Shown here piece after piece: positions 1 to 11,266 of a stretch of 64,000 bases of DNA. Numbering within the stretch: position 1 is the stretch's first letter; every line of letters starts with the position of its first letter. Source of the stretch: Monoplex corrugatus (Eukaryota > Mollusca > Gastropoda > Littorinimorpha > Ranellidae); the NCBI GenBank assembly GCA_030674185.1, contig CM060305.1:170129995-170193994 (forward strand), in the 5' to 3' direction. Made by a program: the position numbers and the translations under genes. The notes below the pieces were generated by a model. It saw only the letters and a list, made by a program, of their open reading frames with translations, did no database searches and had not been told where the DNA came from.

Positions 1-765
1 TGTTGTTATGGGAAAAGTGACTGTTGGGGCAGTATTAAATGTCACCATGTTGTTATGGGAAAAGTGACTGTTGGGGCAGTATTAAATGTCACCATGTTGT
101 TATGGGAAAAGTGAATGTTGGGGCAGTATTTCATGTCAACTTATGTACAGGGAAAAGTTAATTGTGGGGTGTATTTCATGTCATCATGTTGTTATGGGAA
201 AAGTGAATGTTTGAACTGTATTTCATGTCATCATGTTGTTATGGGACAGGTGAATGTTGGGGCTGTATTTCATGTCACCATCTTGTTATAAGACAAGTGA
301 ATGGACTGTATTTCATGTCATCATGTTGTTATGGGTAAAGTGAATGTTTGGGCAGTATTTCATGTCACCATGTTGTTATAGGTAAAATACATGTTTGGGC
401 AGTATTTCATGTCAGCATGTTGTTATAGGAAAAGTGAATGTTTGGGCAGTATTTCATGTCAGCATGTTGCTATAGGAAAAGTGAATGTTTGGACTGTATT
501 TCATGTCAGCATGTTGCTATAGGAAAAGTGAATGTTTGGACTGTATTTCATGTCAGCATGTTGCTATAGGAAAAGTGAATGTTTGGACTGTATTTCATGT
601 CAGCATGTTGTTATAGGAAAAGTGAATGTTTGGACTGTATTTCATGTCAGCATCTTGTTATAGGAAAAGTGAATGTTTGGACTGTATTTCATGTCACCAT
701 CTTGTTATAGGAAAAGTGAATGTTTGGACTGTATTTCATGTCAGCATGTTGTTATGGGTGAAATG
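1..765. repeat. 47-bp tandem array, about 16 copies
   Basis: Units start with tgttgttatgggaaaagtga or a close variant and recur every 47 bp. The array runs off the left edge of the window. Early copies carry 'ggggcagtattaaatgtcacc', and later ones shift to 'ttggactgtatttcatgtcag'. The last copy ends about 40 bp before the exon at 808, so the array is intronic in the plus-strand gene. Short reading frames across it are repeat translations, not genes. Confidence 0.95.
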
Positions 766-807
766 CATGTTTGGGCAATGTTTCATGTTATCACTCACCA
801 TGTGCAG

Positions 808-903
808 ACAAGACAGAGGGGAAAGTAGAGGAAAAATCTGAAGGGGTGGAAAAAGATTCATCAGAACCAACAAAGGAGAATGGAGAGAAAGAGGAAGGGG
901 CGG
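808..903 (+). CDS. Internal exon of a Lys/Glu-rich protein gene
   Basis: A 96-bp exon with acceptor 'accatgtgcag' ending at 807 and donor 'gcgg|gtaatg' at 904. Read in phase 1, it encodes a highly charged stretch beginning KTEGKVEEKSEGVEKD and ending KEEGAG, with no hydrophobic core, so it is probably disordered. It enters in phase 1 (if the previous exon ends in G the first residue is Asp) and leaves in phase 1. That joins exactly to the exon at 18,405, which continues the same E/K/Q/A-rich composition. This agreement across a 17.5-kb gap is the main reason to call it coding. Earlier exons lie left of the window. The family is not recognised and no domain is visible. Confidence 0.6.
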
Positions 904-1029
904 GTAATGTTGATGTCCATTCATCTGAATTTCCTTGCCCTTATCCCAGTCACTTTCTGTTTCTGTTTCGCCTTTTAGGCAGTTGTCACTAGTAGTAGTA
1001 CATTGTATGGCTGGCTGTGGATGGTGTGC
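904..1029 (+). other. Start of 17.5-kb intron (904-18,404)
   Basis: This is the first part of the intron between the two charged exons. The short stretch up to the 94-bp array has no recognised element. The intron is mostly tandem arrays plus one Penelope-like insertion, listed separately below. Confidence 0.5.
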
Positions 1030-1413
1030 TTTGTGTGTTGATCCAACTGTATGGATCAACTGATTTAAGTAGTTGCTAATTCTGTAGGTGGCTGTGTTGA
1101 CTGTTCTGTTGAATATACTGTGCTGTCTGTGTTGGTCCAACTGTATGGATCAACTGATTTAAGTAGTTGCTAATTCTCTAGGTGGCTGTGTTGACTGTTC
1201 TGTTGAATATACTGTGCTGTCTGTGTTGGTCCAACTGTATGGATCAACTGATTTAAGTAGTTGCTAATTCTGTAGGTGGCTGTGTTGACTGTTCTGTTGA
1301 ATATACTGTGCTGTCTGTGTTGGTCCAACTGTATGGATCAACTGATTTAAGTAGTTGCTAATTCTCTGGGTGGCTGTGTTGACTGTTCTGTTGAATATAC
1401 TGCACTGTCTGTG
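1030..1413. repeat. 94-bp tandem array, left part
   Basis: About four copies of a unit containing ggtccaactgtatggatcaa, with a period of exactly 94 bp (for example 1,134 to 1,228). The array is interrupted at 1,413 by a Penelope-like element and resumes at 3,446. Confidence 0.93.
1400..1413. repeat. Left target-site duplication of the Penelope-like element
   Basis: The 14-bp sequence ctgcactgtctgtg is repeated exactly at 3,446-3,459, directly outside the other end of the element. Other units of the host array read ctgtgctgtctgtg here. The shared variant 'ca' therefore marks both copies as duplicates of one target site. Confidence 0.88.
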
Positions 1414-1450
1414 ATCCAAAACAAGTGCGACTGCCCGCGCCCAAGCAAAA

Positions 1451-1582
1451 GGAACCAGAAGAACAAGAAAACCAATGTAAGCGCGCATTCAACAAAACAA
1501 GACAAAACAAGCACAAATTTTCGGCCAACCGGCCTTTGTCAAGCACGAACGCACGGTCACAAACAGACCACAAACACCAAAC
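1451..1582. repeat. Left inverted terminal repeat of the Penelope-like element
   Basis: It begins ggaaccagaagaacaagaaa, and the reverse complement is found at 3,331-3,445. The left copy has an internal stretch (around 1,522-1,545) that is longer than in the right copy. A further 37 bp (1,414-1,450) lie outside it with no counterpart at the right end. Confidence 0.88.
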
Positions 1583-1909
1583 AACAGATAATAAAAACAG
1601 GACTAAAAACTTCCCTGCTGTCTCGTCCAGTGGATAAAAAGGGACCAAATGGATTGCCCATGTCTTCATGAGCAGTAGTAAGAAGTGGGGAGAGGGGAGG
1701 CAACTATGATGTCAAAGGGGAAGTGAGATGAGTTCTGCAATTTTGAGAAGTGGACATGCCATATCGGTATCGCCCTGTTCTGAAGAAGGCACAGGGCAAG
1801 ACCCAAGAGGTAAGGTAGTGGATTGTGCCCAGTGCAACGAATCAGGTAGACCTGGGAACAGGAAGAAACATGAAATGGCATTTCTGAATTCTGTTGCGCA
1901 ATGGATTAC

Positions 1910-2291
1910 TTATGGTTTGTCATTAAGACCATATGGTTTGCGTGTTCCAAGTTTATTTATGAGATGGGATTCTCTGTCTTTCCTGTCTATGGTGCTGTTA
2001 TTGTATAGAAGCCACAGACCTTTCACTTGGATGTCATTGATTGAGTGGTCTGATTGGTTGAAATGATTGGGGATAGTTTTATCCCTTTCATGACGGATAT
2101 CAGCCAAGTGTTCTTTTGAAACGTGTATCAAGGGTGCGTCCAGTTTCACCAATATATAGTTGGGAACATTTAGAGCAGCTGATCAAGTAGACAATGTTAT
2201 AAGTTTGACAGTTGAAATGTTTTGTAATTCTCATATGAGATTTGGGGCCTTTGACTGTGATGGCTGTGCACAAGAAAGGACATGTCTGCAT
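1910..2291 (-). pseudogene. GIY-YIG endonuclease remnant of the Penelope-like element
   Basis: One minus-strand frame (2,291-2,100) encodes VYLISCSKCSQLYIGETGRT. It contains the paired cysteines and the Tyr-Ile-Gly / GETGR signature typical of Penelope-like GIY-YIG domains, followed by an Arg-rich segment. A second frame (2,152-1,910) continues with ADIRHERDKTIPNHF, the expected C-terminal part with conserved His. The two lie in different frames, so at least one indel separates them. In an intact element the domain would nick the target DNA for reverse transcription. Here it is a non-functional fossil. Confidence 0.85.
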
Positions 2292-2635
2292 TTAGGTTTG
2301 TTACATGGAGAAGTTCCTGGAGGTTGGCTGACTGGTTTGCTGAGATTTGAACGCACCAGCAAGTCGCGGAGATTTGTGTCTCTCTTGTAGACATCAAAGG
2401 GCGCTGGTCAAAGGTTTCACCTGTAGTGGGACTGGATTGCAGAATGTCCCAGTTGGACAAGATGATCCTTTTCATGAGGTACATGGATGGGTGGTAAACT
2501 AGACTGAGGACTGGCTGATCCTCTGTGGCAGCTTTGGGCTTAGAATGGAGGGCATTTGGCTGAGAGACAGAGTTGACTTTTTTCGGGCTTCATTGATGAC
2601 CCTGAGTGGGTAATGTCTGCGTAGGAAAAATCTAG
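2292..2635 (-). pseudogene. Linker between RT and endonuclease of the Penelope-like element, broken
   Basis: The minus-strand frame 2,484-2,197 is open across part of this stretch and overlaps the start of the endonuclease segment in another frame. No strong motif is visible. From its position it corresponds to the RT thumb and linker region. Stops and frame changes show decay. Confidence 0.5.
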
Positions 2636-3255
2636 TCATTTCATCTGCTTTGTCCTGGAAATCATCTTCATCTGAGCAGAGGCGTGTAGTCTCAAGAACT
2701 GCGAGTAGGGAATGCTGTTTCTGGTGTTGGAAGTGTGAGATGATCGATAGTCCAGATAGGAATGTGAGTCTGTAGGTTTGTAGTGGACTGTAGTAACTAG
2801 TTGTTCAGATTGAAGAGAAACTTCGATGTCGAGAAAGCATATGGATGTGTTTGAAATTTCATATGTGAACTTGATGGATGGGTGAAACGTTTGGACGTAA
2901 TGGATGAATTGCAAGAGTTGGTCATGATTGAGGGATGTCATGCCAATGCAATCATCAATGTATCTTTTGTAAACTTCAGGTTTGGGTTTCTTGTATTTTT
3001 GTAGGATTTGTTCCTCCAAATATCCCATGAACAGACAGGCATAACTGAGGCCCATCTTTGTCCCATTGCGACTCCGCTAACTTGCGAGAACGTCTCATCA
3101 CCAAACGAGAATGTATTCATTGTCAGGACCAGCTCCGCAAGTCGGACAAGGGTTGAAGTAGACGATGTTTGATCAGGTCGTTTGTCTAGAAAATGCCAGA
3201 GAGCTTTTAACCCGTCAGAGTGGGGTATGCTGGTATACAAAGAAGTCACATCCAA
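2636..3255 (-). pseudogene. Reverse transcriptase remnant of the Penelope-like element
   Basis: Frame 1 (3,255-2,938) begins with the RT motif DVTSLYTSIPH and reaches GVAMGQ, the usual G-x-AMG block. The frame is then lost at about 3,062 by what looks like a one-base deletion. Frame 2 (3,055-2,636) continues with YACLFMGYLEE, the catalytic YKRYIDD box, the CFLDIEVS block and VHYKPTDSHSYLDYRSSH. This motif order is that of Penelope-like RTs rather than LTR or LINE RTs. The catalytic Asp pair is preserved, but the reading frame is not. Confidence 0.88.
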
Positions 3256-3330
3256 AGTGAACAGTATTGGGGTTTGAAGGTGTGGTCTTCATTTATCATT
3301 TGAATCAGGTTCACGTGTGGTTAGTGTCTT

Positions 3331-3445
3331 TGTTTGGTGTTCATGGTCTGTTTGTGACCGTGCGTTCGCAGCTTGAAAATTTTCGCTTGTTTTGTCTTGT
3401 TTTGTTAAATACGCGCTTACATTGGTTTTCTTGTTCTTCTGGTTC
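3331..3445. repeat. Right inverted terminal repeat of the Penelope-like element
   Basis: It is the reverse complement of 1,451-1,582 and ends at the right target-site duplication. Confidence 0.88.
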
Positions 3446-3670
3446 CTGCACTGTCTGTGTTGGTCCAACTGTATGGATCAACTGATTTAAGTAGTTGCTA
3501 ATTTTCTAGGTGGCTGTGCTTTACTGTTCTGTTGAATATACTGTGCTGTCTGTGTTGGTCCAACTATATTAATTATTTGATTCATGCAGTTACCTTATTC
3601 TCTAGATGAATGTGGTTGACTTTCCTGGTATATACACTGTTGCTTTCTGTGTGAGTCCTATCATGTACAG
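3446..3670. repeat. 94-bp tandem array, right part, plus right target-site duplication
   Basis: It starts with the 14-bp duplication (3,446-3,459) and continues the interrupted array for one clear copy to about 3,565. One or two increasingly diverged copies follow. Confidence 0.85.
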
Positions 3671-4262
3671 TTTAATTCACTGCTGTTTCCTGTCACTCAG
3701 CCTTTACATATATACACCTGTGTTTTTGTTTTTGTTTTTGTATATCTCCCTCTTTTGAAAATGGGGAGGTTATTTCATATAAATTGGTGGGGGATCTCTC
3801 TGTCTGTCTGTTTGTCTGTCTCTCTCTCTCTCCCTCTCTCTGTGCTTGTGTGTGTGTGTGTGAACAAGATTTTCTTAGTTCTTTATTGATGGATCCTTTG
3901 CCAAATTTTCGTCAAAGATGTGGATTGTTGAGGATTTACAGAAGCATATGTTTGGCAGGCAATGCAACAAGGTCAAGGTCACATGGACAAAAACAAACCA
4001 GTCAAACAAAAAAGCCTGAAATTAGCAGAACAAACACTTTATTGAAGTATGTTTTCACTGTTGTGACACCCTAACATGTCCTCAGTACATATTAAATTTT
4101 ATTTTAACTGAAGCATCTCCAAAGTCACAGTGATTAACATCTATTTTCACAGTCAACCTTTGTCCTTGGTGCACGTTTAAGATATATTTCAAGTGAAGAT
4201 TCTTCAAAGTCAGAGTGACCATGAGAAGTACATAATCCGAATTTTCCATATAAATTCTTGTG
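3671..4262. other. Intron sequence without recognised features
   Basis: AT-rich sequence with a short CT/GT tract at 3,797-3,862. No exon or element was recognised on either strand. Confidence 0.5.
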
Positions 4263-4450
4263 TTAACGCTTTGACTCCCGCACCCTATCCACCATCTGCA
4301 AGAACTTAACTCTTTGACTCCCTCACCCTATCCACCAGCTTCCTGCAGGAAGCTGGTGGATAGGGTGAGGGAGTGAAAGTTAAATTTTTGCTTTGCTAGC
4401 ATGGTTGGCAATGCAGAACACTGGTGGACAGGACCGGAGTCAAAGGGTTA
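4263..4450. mobile_element. Palindromic repeat element, copy 1
   Basis: Outer arms (ctttgactcccgcaccctat at 4,269 and ggagtcaaagggttaa near 4,436-4,451) face each other. They flank an inner palindrome centred on ctgcag at 4,343-4,348, with 29-bp perfect arms (4,317-4,345 and 4,346-4,374). The same arrangement recurs at 56,576-56,767 and, decayed, at 32.3, 34.2 and 39.2 kb. It looks like a small non-autonomous inverted-repeat element. No coding capacity and no clear target-site duplication were seen. Confidence 0.8.
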
Positions 4451-4750
4451 AAAGATGTGTTATTGACAGGGGTTGACCATCGTGCTTTTGTTGTTCTCTT
4501 GTACAAATTTGTGTTAAGCGTGTGTACAGACACTTATGTATGTGTGTTTCTGGTGTCTTTATGCATCTGTAGATTCTATAGTCAGCTCAGTCATTCCGTT
4601 GTTAGTTCACTTGTCTCAGTGTGTATAGATCTATAGACATGCTTCCTGTCACTGTTGTTGGACTATGCTTTTTCTTGTGGTCCTTGCTTCATAGACTGTG
4701 CAGTGTGGGCAAAAACGATGTGCCTACAGACATCAGGGAACACACGGACA
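4451..4750. other. Intron sequence without recognised features
   Basis: No exon, RNA gene or repeat was recognised. Confidence 0.4.
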
Positions 4751-4859
4751 CACATACAAAAGTGTACACACACACACACACAGACACACACACACACACA
4801 CACACAGACACACACACAAACACACACACACACATAAGCACACACACACTCACACTCGT

Positions 4860-4952
<93 letters not shown>

Positions 4953-4975
4953 AGCACACACACACTCACACTCGT

Positions 4976-5048
<73 letters not shown>
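4751..5048. repeat. (CA)n microsatellite with internal duplicated block
   Basis: Long CA runs. A block with 'aaacacac', 'cataagcac' and 'actcacactcgtgtac' occurs at about 4,818-4,864 and again at 4,934-4,980, so part of the tract was duplicated as a unit. Cys/Val-rich or His/Thr-rich frames here are repeat translations. Confidence 0.97.
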
Positions 5049-5051
<3 letters not shown>

Positions 5052-5151
5052 CTCTTTTTTGCTTCATAGAATTTTGTTGAAATGCTTTGATCACTGGTTT
5101 GAAATATGGATCTTGCTTGTGTGATACTTCTGTTACATATTCTTGAATTTA
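5049..5151. other. Unique spacer between CA tracts
   Basis: About 100 bp of unique sequence. Confidence 0.5.
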
Positions 5152-5170
5152 CACACACACACTACATACA

Positions 5171-5201
<31 letters not shown>

Positions 5202-5260
5202 TACATAACACACACACCACACACACACAACACACACACACAACACACACACACCACACA

Positions 5261-5303
<43 letters not shown>

Positions 5304-5313
5304 ACACACACAC

Positions 5314-5359
<46 letters not shown>

Positions 5360-5484
5360 ACACACACACAACACACACAACACACTCACACACACACACA
5401 CACATCACACACACATACACACACACAACATACACACACACACACACACACACAACAACATACACACACACACACACATACACA

Positions 5485-5531
<47 letters not shown>

Positions 5532-5548
5532 ACACACACACACATATA
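5152..5548. repeat. (CA)n microsatellite with imperfect interruptions
   Basis: Nearly 400 bp of CA runs broken by 'acca', 'acaa' and 'acata'. It ends in a short (TA)n at about 5,543. Confidence 0.97.
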
Positions 5549-6239
5549 TGTAATGACTATGTAGATCAGATAACCATTTTAGTTTTGTACTTGGCAAATT
5601 ACACCACTGTACAAGTGATATATGGTGTACCAAATGGTCTTGAGTTTATAATGAAGCTTTGCAATTGTTTTTGCCATCGGTCATCTGTTTGCTCGTGCTC
5701 ATTACATGTGGGATTACTTTTTGTTGATATCATCAGTAATGTTTGTTGTACTTTGATGAAGTACATACATGTACACCAGATATATCAATCATATTTGAGA
5801 TACATTATTTTCATACCTACATGCAGAAACGTGATAAATTTATCACCACATGTATGTTACTTAATCTGTCTCTCTCTGTCTCTGTCTCTCTGTCTTTTTC
5901 TGTCTGTGTGTCTGTCCATCTGGCAGTATGTCTCTCACTGAGCATGTATCACAAGCATGATTTTGTCTCATGTGTTATTTAGTAAAAAGAGGAAAAGATG
6001 TCTTCTGTTGATGAATTAATGTTGGTTCCTACAAACTGTCAGCTGAGTGGGCACTTTGTATTTAAACATGACAAAGAATTAGTATTGTGCGGGTTACATT
6101 GGGTCAGATCATATCGTGAAAATGTCAGGTCTGCTTTGTTCAAACTTTTATTTTCACTGATGCCAAAAAGTTGGTTTTTTTGTATTGTTAACGGAAAGTC
6201 ATCTAATGTTTGCAGTAAAAATGAAATGAATAAGTGTTC
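5549..6239. other. Intron sequence without recognised features
   Basis: Unique AT-rich sequence with a short CT/GT stretch at 5,868-5,915. An 89-codon open frame starts at 5,998 and runs into the next array. It matches no family I know and lacks convincing splice sites, so I do not call it. Confidence 0.4.
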
Positions 6240-9200
6240 AGATAATTATGACCATGAACTGCTATAGCTAATTATGGCTGTGAACTGCAATAGATAACTA
6301 TGGCCATGAACTGCTATAGCTAATTATGGCTGTGAACTGCTATAGATAACTATGGCCATGAACTGCTATAGCTAATTATGGCTGTGAACTGCAATAGATA
6401 ACTATGACCATGAACTGCTATAGCTAATTATGGCTGTGAACTGCAATAGATAATTATGGCCATGAACTGCTATAGCTAATTATGGCTGTGAACTGCTATA
6501 GATAACTATGGCCATGAACTGCTATAGCTAATTATGGCTGTGAACTGCAATAGATAACTATGACCATGAACTGCTATAGCTAATTATGGCTGTGAACTGC
6601 AATAGATAACTATGACCATGAACTGCTATAGATAACTATGGCCATGAACTGCTATAGCTAATTATGGCTGTGAACTGCAATAGATAACTATGGCCATGAA
6701 CTGCTATAGATAACTATGGCCATGAACTGCTATAGCTAATTATGGCTGTGAACTGCTATAGATAACTATGGCCATGAACTGCTATAGCTAATTATGGCTG
6801 TGAACTGCTATAGATAACTATGACCATGAACTGCTATAGATAACTATGGCCATGAACTGCTATAGATAACTATGGCCATGAACTGCTATAGCTAATTATG
6901 GCTGTGAACTGCTATAGATAACTATGGCCATGAACTACTATAGATAACTATGGCCATGAACTGCTATAGATAACTATGGCCATGAACTGCTATAGATAAC
7001 TATGGCCATGAACTGCTATAGATAACTATGACCATGAACTGCTATAGATAACTATGGCCATGAACTGCTATAGATAACTATGACCATGAACTGCTATAGA
7101 TAACTATGGCCATGAACTGCTATAGATAACTATGACCATGAACTGCTATAGATAACTATGGCCATGAACTGCTATAGATAACTATGGCCATGAACTGCTA
7201 TAGATAACTATGGCCATGAACTGCTATAGCTAATTATGGCTGTGAACTGCTATAGCTAATTATGGCTGTGAACTGCTATAGATAACTATGGCCATGAACT
7301 GCTATAGCTAATTATGGCTGTGAACTGCTATAGATAACTATGGCCATGAACTGCTATAGCTAATTATGGCTGTGAACTGCTATAGATAACTATGGCCATG
7401 AACTGCTATAGCTAATTATGGCTGTGAACTGCTATAGATAACTATGGCCATGAACTGCTATAGATAACTATGACCATGAAATGCAATAGATAACTATGGC
7501 CATGAACTGCTATAGCTAATTATAGCTGTGAACTGCAATAGATAACTATGGCCATGAACTGCTATAGATAACTATGACCATGAACTGCTATAGCTAATTA
7601 TGGCTGTGAACTGCAATAGATAACTATGGCCATGAACTGCTATAGATAACTATGGCTATGAACTGCAATAGATAACTATGGCCATGAACTGCTATAGATA
7701 ACTATGGCCATGAACTGCTATAGCTAATTATGGCTGTGAACTGCTATAGATAACTATGGCCATGAACTGCTATAGATAACTATGACCATGAAATGCAATA
7801 GATAACTATGGCCATGAACTGCTATAGCTAATTATAGCTGTGAACTGCAATAGATAACTATGGCCATGAACTGCTATAGATAACTATGACCATGAACTGC
7901 TATAGCTAATTATGGCTGTGAACTGCAATAGATAACTATGGCCATGAACTGCTATAGCTAATTATAGCTGTGAACTGCAATAGATAACTATGGCCATGAA
8001 CTGCTATAGATAACTATGACCATGAACTGCAATAGATAACTATGACCATGAACTGCTATAGCTAATTATGGCTGTGAACTGCAATAGATAACTATGGCCA
8101 TGAACTGCTATAGCTAATTATGGCCATGAACTGCTATAGCTAATTATGGCCATGAACTGCTATAGATAACTATGACCATGAACTGCTATAGATAATTATG
8201 GCCATGAACTGCTATAGATAACTATGACCATGAAATGCTATAGATAACTATGACCATGAACTGCTATAGCTAATTATGGCCATGAACTGCTATAGATAAC
8301 TATGACCATGAACTGCTATAGCTAATTATGGCCATGAACTGCTATAGATAACTATGACCATGAACTGCTATAGATAATTATGGCCATGAACTGCTATAGA
8401 TAACTATGGCCATGAACTGCTATAGCTAATTATGGCCATGAACTGCTATAGATAACTATGACCATGAAATGCTATAGCTAACTATGGCCATGAACTGCTA
8501 TAGCTAATTATGGCTGTGAACTGCAATAGATAACTATGGCCATGAACTGCTATAGATAACTATGGCCATGAACTGCTATAGCTAATTATGGCCATGAACT
8601 GCTATAGATAACTATGACCATGAAATGCTATAGATAACTATGACCATGAACTGCTATAGCTAATTATGGCTATGAACTGCTATAGATAACTATGACCATG
8701 AACTGCTATAGATAACTATGGCCATGAACTGCTATAGCTAATTATGGCCATGAACTGCTATAGCTAATTATGACCATGAACTGCTATAGATAACTATGAC
8801 CATGAACTGCTATAGATAACTATGGCTATGAACTGCTATAGCTAATTATGGCTATGAACTGCTATAGATAACTATGGCCATGAACTGCTATAGATAACTA
8901 TGGCCATGAACTGCTATAGCTAATTATGGCCATGAACTGCTATAGATAACTATGACCATGAACTGCTATAGATAACTATGACCATGAAATGCTATAGATA
9001 ACTATGGCCATGAACTGCTATAGCTAATTATGGCTATGAACTGCTATAGCTAATTATGGCTGTGAACTGCAATAGATAACTATGACCATGAACTGCTATA
9101 GATAACTATGACTATGAACTGCTATAGATAACTATGGCCATGAACTGCTATAGCTAATTATGACCATGAACTGCTATAGATAACTATGGCCATGAACTGC

Positions 9201-9750
9201 TATAGCTAATTATGACCATGAACTGCTATAGATAACTATGGCCATGAACTGCTATAGCTAATTATGACCATGAACTGCTATAGATAACTATGGCCATGAA
9301 CTGCTATAGCTAATTATGACCATGAACTGCTATAGATAACTATGGCCATGAACTGCTATAGATAACTATGGCCATGAACTGCTATAGATAACTATGACCA
9401 TGAACTGCTATAGATAACTATGACCATGAACTGCTATAGATAACTATGGCCATGAACTGCTATAGATAACTATGACCATGAACTGCTATAGATAACTATG
9501 GCCATGAACTGCTATAGCTAATTATGGCTATGAACTGCTATAGATAACTATGACCATGAAATGCTATAGATAACTATGGCCATGAACTGCTATAGCTAAT
9601 TATGGCTATGAACTGCTATAGCTAATTATGGCCATGAACTGCTATAGATAACTATGACCATGAAATGCTATAGATATCTATGGCCGTGAACTGCTATAGC
9701 TAATTATGACCGTGAACTGCTAGCAATAGATAACTATGGCCGTGAACTGC
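6240..9750. repeat. 26-bp tandem array, about 135 copies, with higher-order structure
   Basis: Two unit types share the core 'gaactgctata': type A contains gataactatggccatgaac and type B contains gctaattatggctgtgaac. They alternate as 52-bp dimers in several stretches (around 6,260-6,600 and 7,240-7,440). Elsewhere they form runs of A or mixed units. One multi-unit block at about 7,459-7,620 is repeated 312 bp later (12 units). No frame stays open across the array. Confidence 0.96.
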
Positions 9751-9904
9751 TTTCTTGCCTGTCATATTTCTTTCACACACCCTTATATTGATCTAATTTT
9801 TGTGCATGGAAGGAAATTGTTCAACTTTTTCAGTGTTTTCTGGCTTGATGGGAGTTTGTTATGATGGATGATGCTGAAGAGGTCATCCTGTTGCTGGTGT
9901 AGAC
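9751..9904. other. Unique spacer between arrays
   Basis: About 150 bp of unique intron sequence. Confidence 0.5.
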
Positions 9905-11050
9905 CTGCATTGCGTTTGTGTGGGAACACCTGTCAGATGACTGCTGTAGGCATGGTTGTGTGGGAATACCTGTCAGATGACTGCTGTACATGTAGGCATG
10001 GTTGTGTGGGAATACCTGTCAGATGACTGCTGTAGGCATGGTTGTGTGGGAATACCTGTCAGATGACTGCTGTAGGCATGGTTGTGTGGGAATACCTGTC
10101 AGATGACTGCTGTAGGCATGGTTGTGTGGGAACATCTGTCAGATGACTGCTGTAGGCATGGTTGTGTGGGAACACCTGTCAGATGACTGCTGTACATGTA
10201 GGCATGGTTGTGTGGGAACACCTGTCAGATGACTGCTGTAGGCATGGTTGTGTGGGAACACCTGTCAGATGACTGCTGTAGGCATGGTTGTGTGGGAACA
10301 CCTGTCAGATGACTGCTGTACATGTAGGCATGGTTGTGTGGGAACACCTGTCAGATGACTGCTGTAGGCATGGTTGTGTGGGAATACCTGTCAGATGACT
10401 GCTGTACATGTAGGCATGGTTGTGTGGGAATACATGTCAGATGACTGCTGTAGGCATGGTTGTGTGGGAACACCTGTCAGATGACTGCTGTACATGTAGG
10501 CATGGTTGTGTGGGAACACCTGTCAGATGACTGCTGTAGGCATGGTTGTGTGGGAATACCTGTCAGATGACTGCTGTAGGCATGGTTGTGTGGGAACACC
10601 TGTCAGATGACTGCTGTACATGTAGGCATGGTTGTGTGGGAACACCTGTCAGATGACTGCTGTACATGTAGGCATGGTTGTGTGGGAATACCTGTCAGAT
10701 GACTGCTGTACATGTAGGCATGGTTGTGTGGGAACACCTGTCAGATGACTGCTGTAGGCATGGTTGTGTGGGAATACCTGTCAGATGACTGCTGTAGGCA
10801 TGGTTGTGTGGGAACACCTGTCAGATGACTGCTGTAGGCATGGTTGTGTGGGAACACCTGTCAGATGACTGCTGTAGGCATGGTTGTGTGGGAACACCTG
10901 TCAGATGACTGCTGTACATGTAGGCATGGTTGTGTGGGAACACCTGTCAGATGACTGCTGTAGGCATGGTTGTGTGGGAACACCTGTCAGATGACTGCTG
11001 TAGGCATGGTTGTGTGGGAATACCTGTCAGATGACTGCTGTAGGCATGGT
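9905..11050. repeat. 40/46-bp tandem array, about 27 copies
   Basis: The unit contains ggcatggttgtgtgggaaca followed by 'cctgtcagatgactgctgta'. A subset of units carries an extra 'catgta', giving a 46-bp form interspersed among the 40-bp form. Confidence 0.95.
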
Positions 11051-11187
11051 TAGATGTAGATTTGAAAGATTCTCTCTCCCAGCGTGGATAAAAGCAGCAA
11101 CATAAGGAACAAGTGGTCATGGTCTGTGATGTCATAACTGGTGTCAATGGCATTAAACACACAGACACAAACTTAGACACAGACAGT

Positions 11188-11263
<76 letters not shown>
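11188..11263. repeat. (CA)n microsatellite
   Basis: About 75 bp of uninterrupted CA. Confidence 0.97.

Positions 11264-11266
<3 letters not shown>

Larger units (their letters stand above)
1414..3445 (-). mobile_element. Degenerate Penelope-like retroelement with inverted terminal repeats
   Basis: A 2.03-kb insertion on the minus strand. It carries, in order, a reverse transcriptase segment (3,255-2,636) and a GIY-YIG endonuclease segment (2,291 to about 1,910). RT followed by GIY-YIG is the diagnostic layout of Penelope-like elements. It is bounded by a 14-bp target-site duplication and by inverted repeats of about 115-130 bp (1,451-1,582 and 3,331-3,445). The N-terminal part of the RT is missing and the frame is broken several times, so the copy is 5'-truncated and inactive. 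It sits inside a 94-bp minisatellite within an intron, antisense to the host gene. Confidence 0.9.

Noticed and set aside
4663..5633. Many long His/Thr-rich and Cys/Val-rich open frames on both strands
   Set aside because: They are translations of (CA)n/(GT)n and change frame freely with the microsatellite. There are no start context, splice sites or non-repeat domains.
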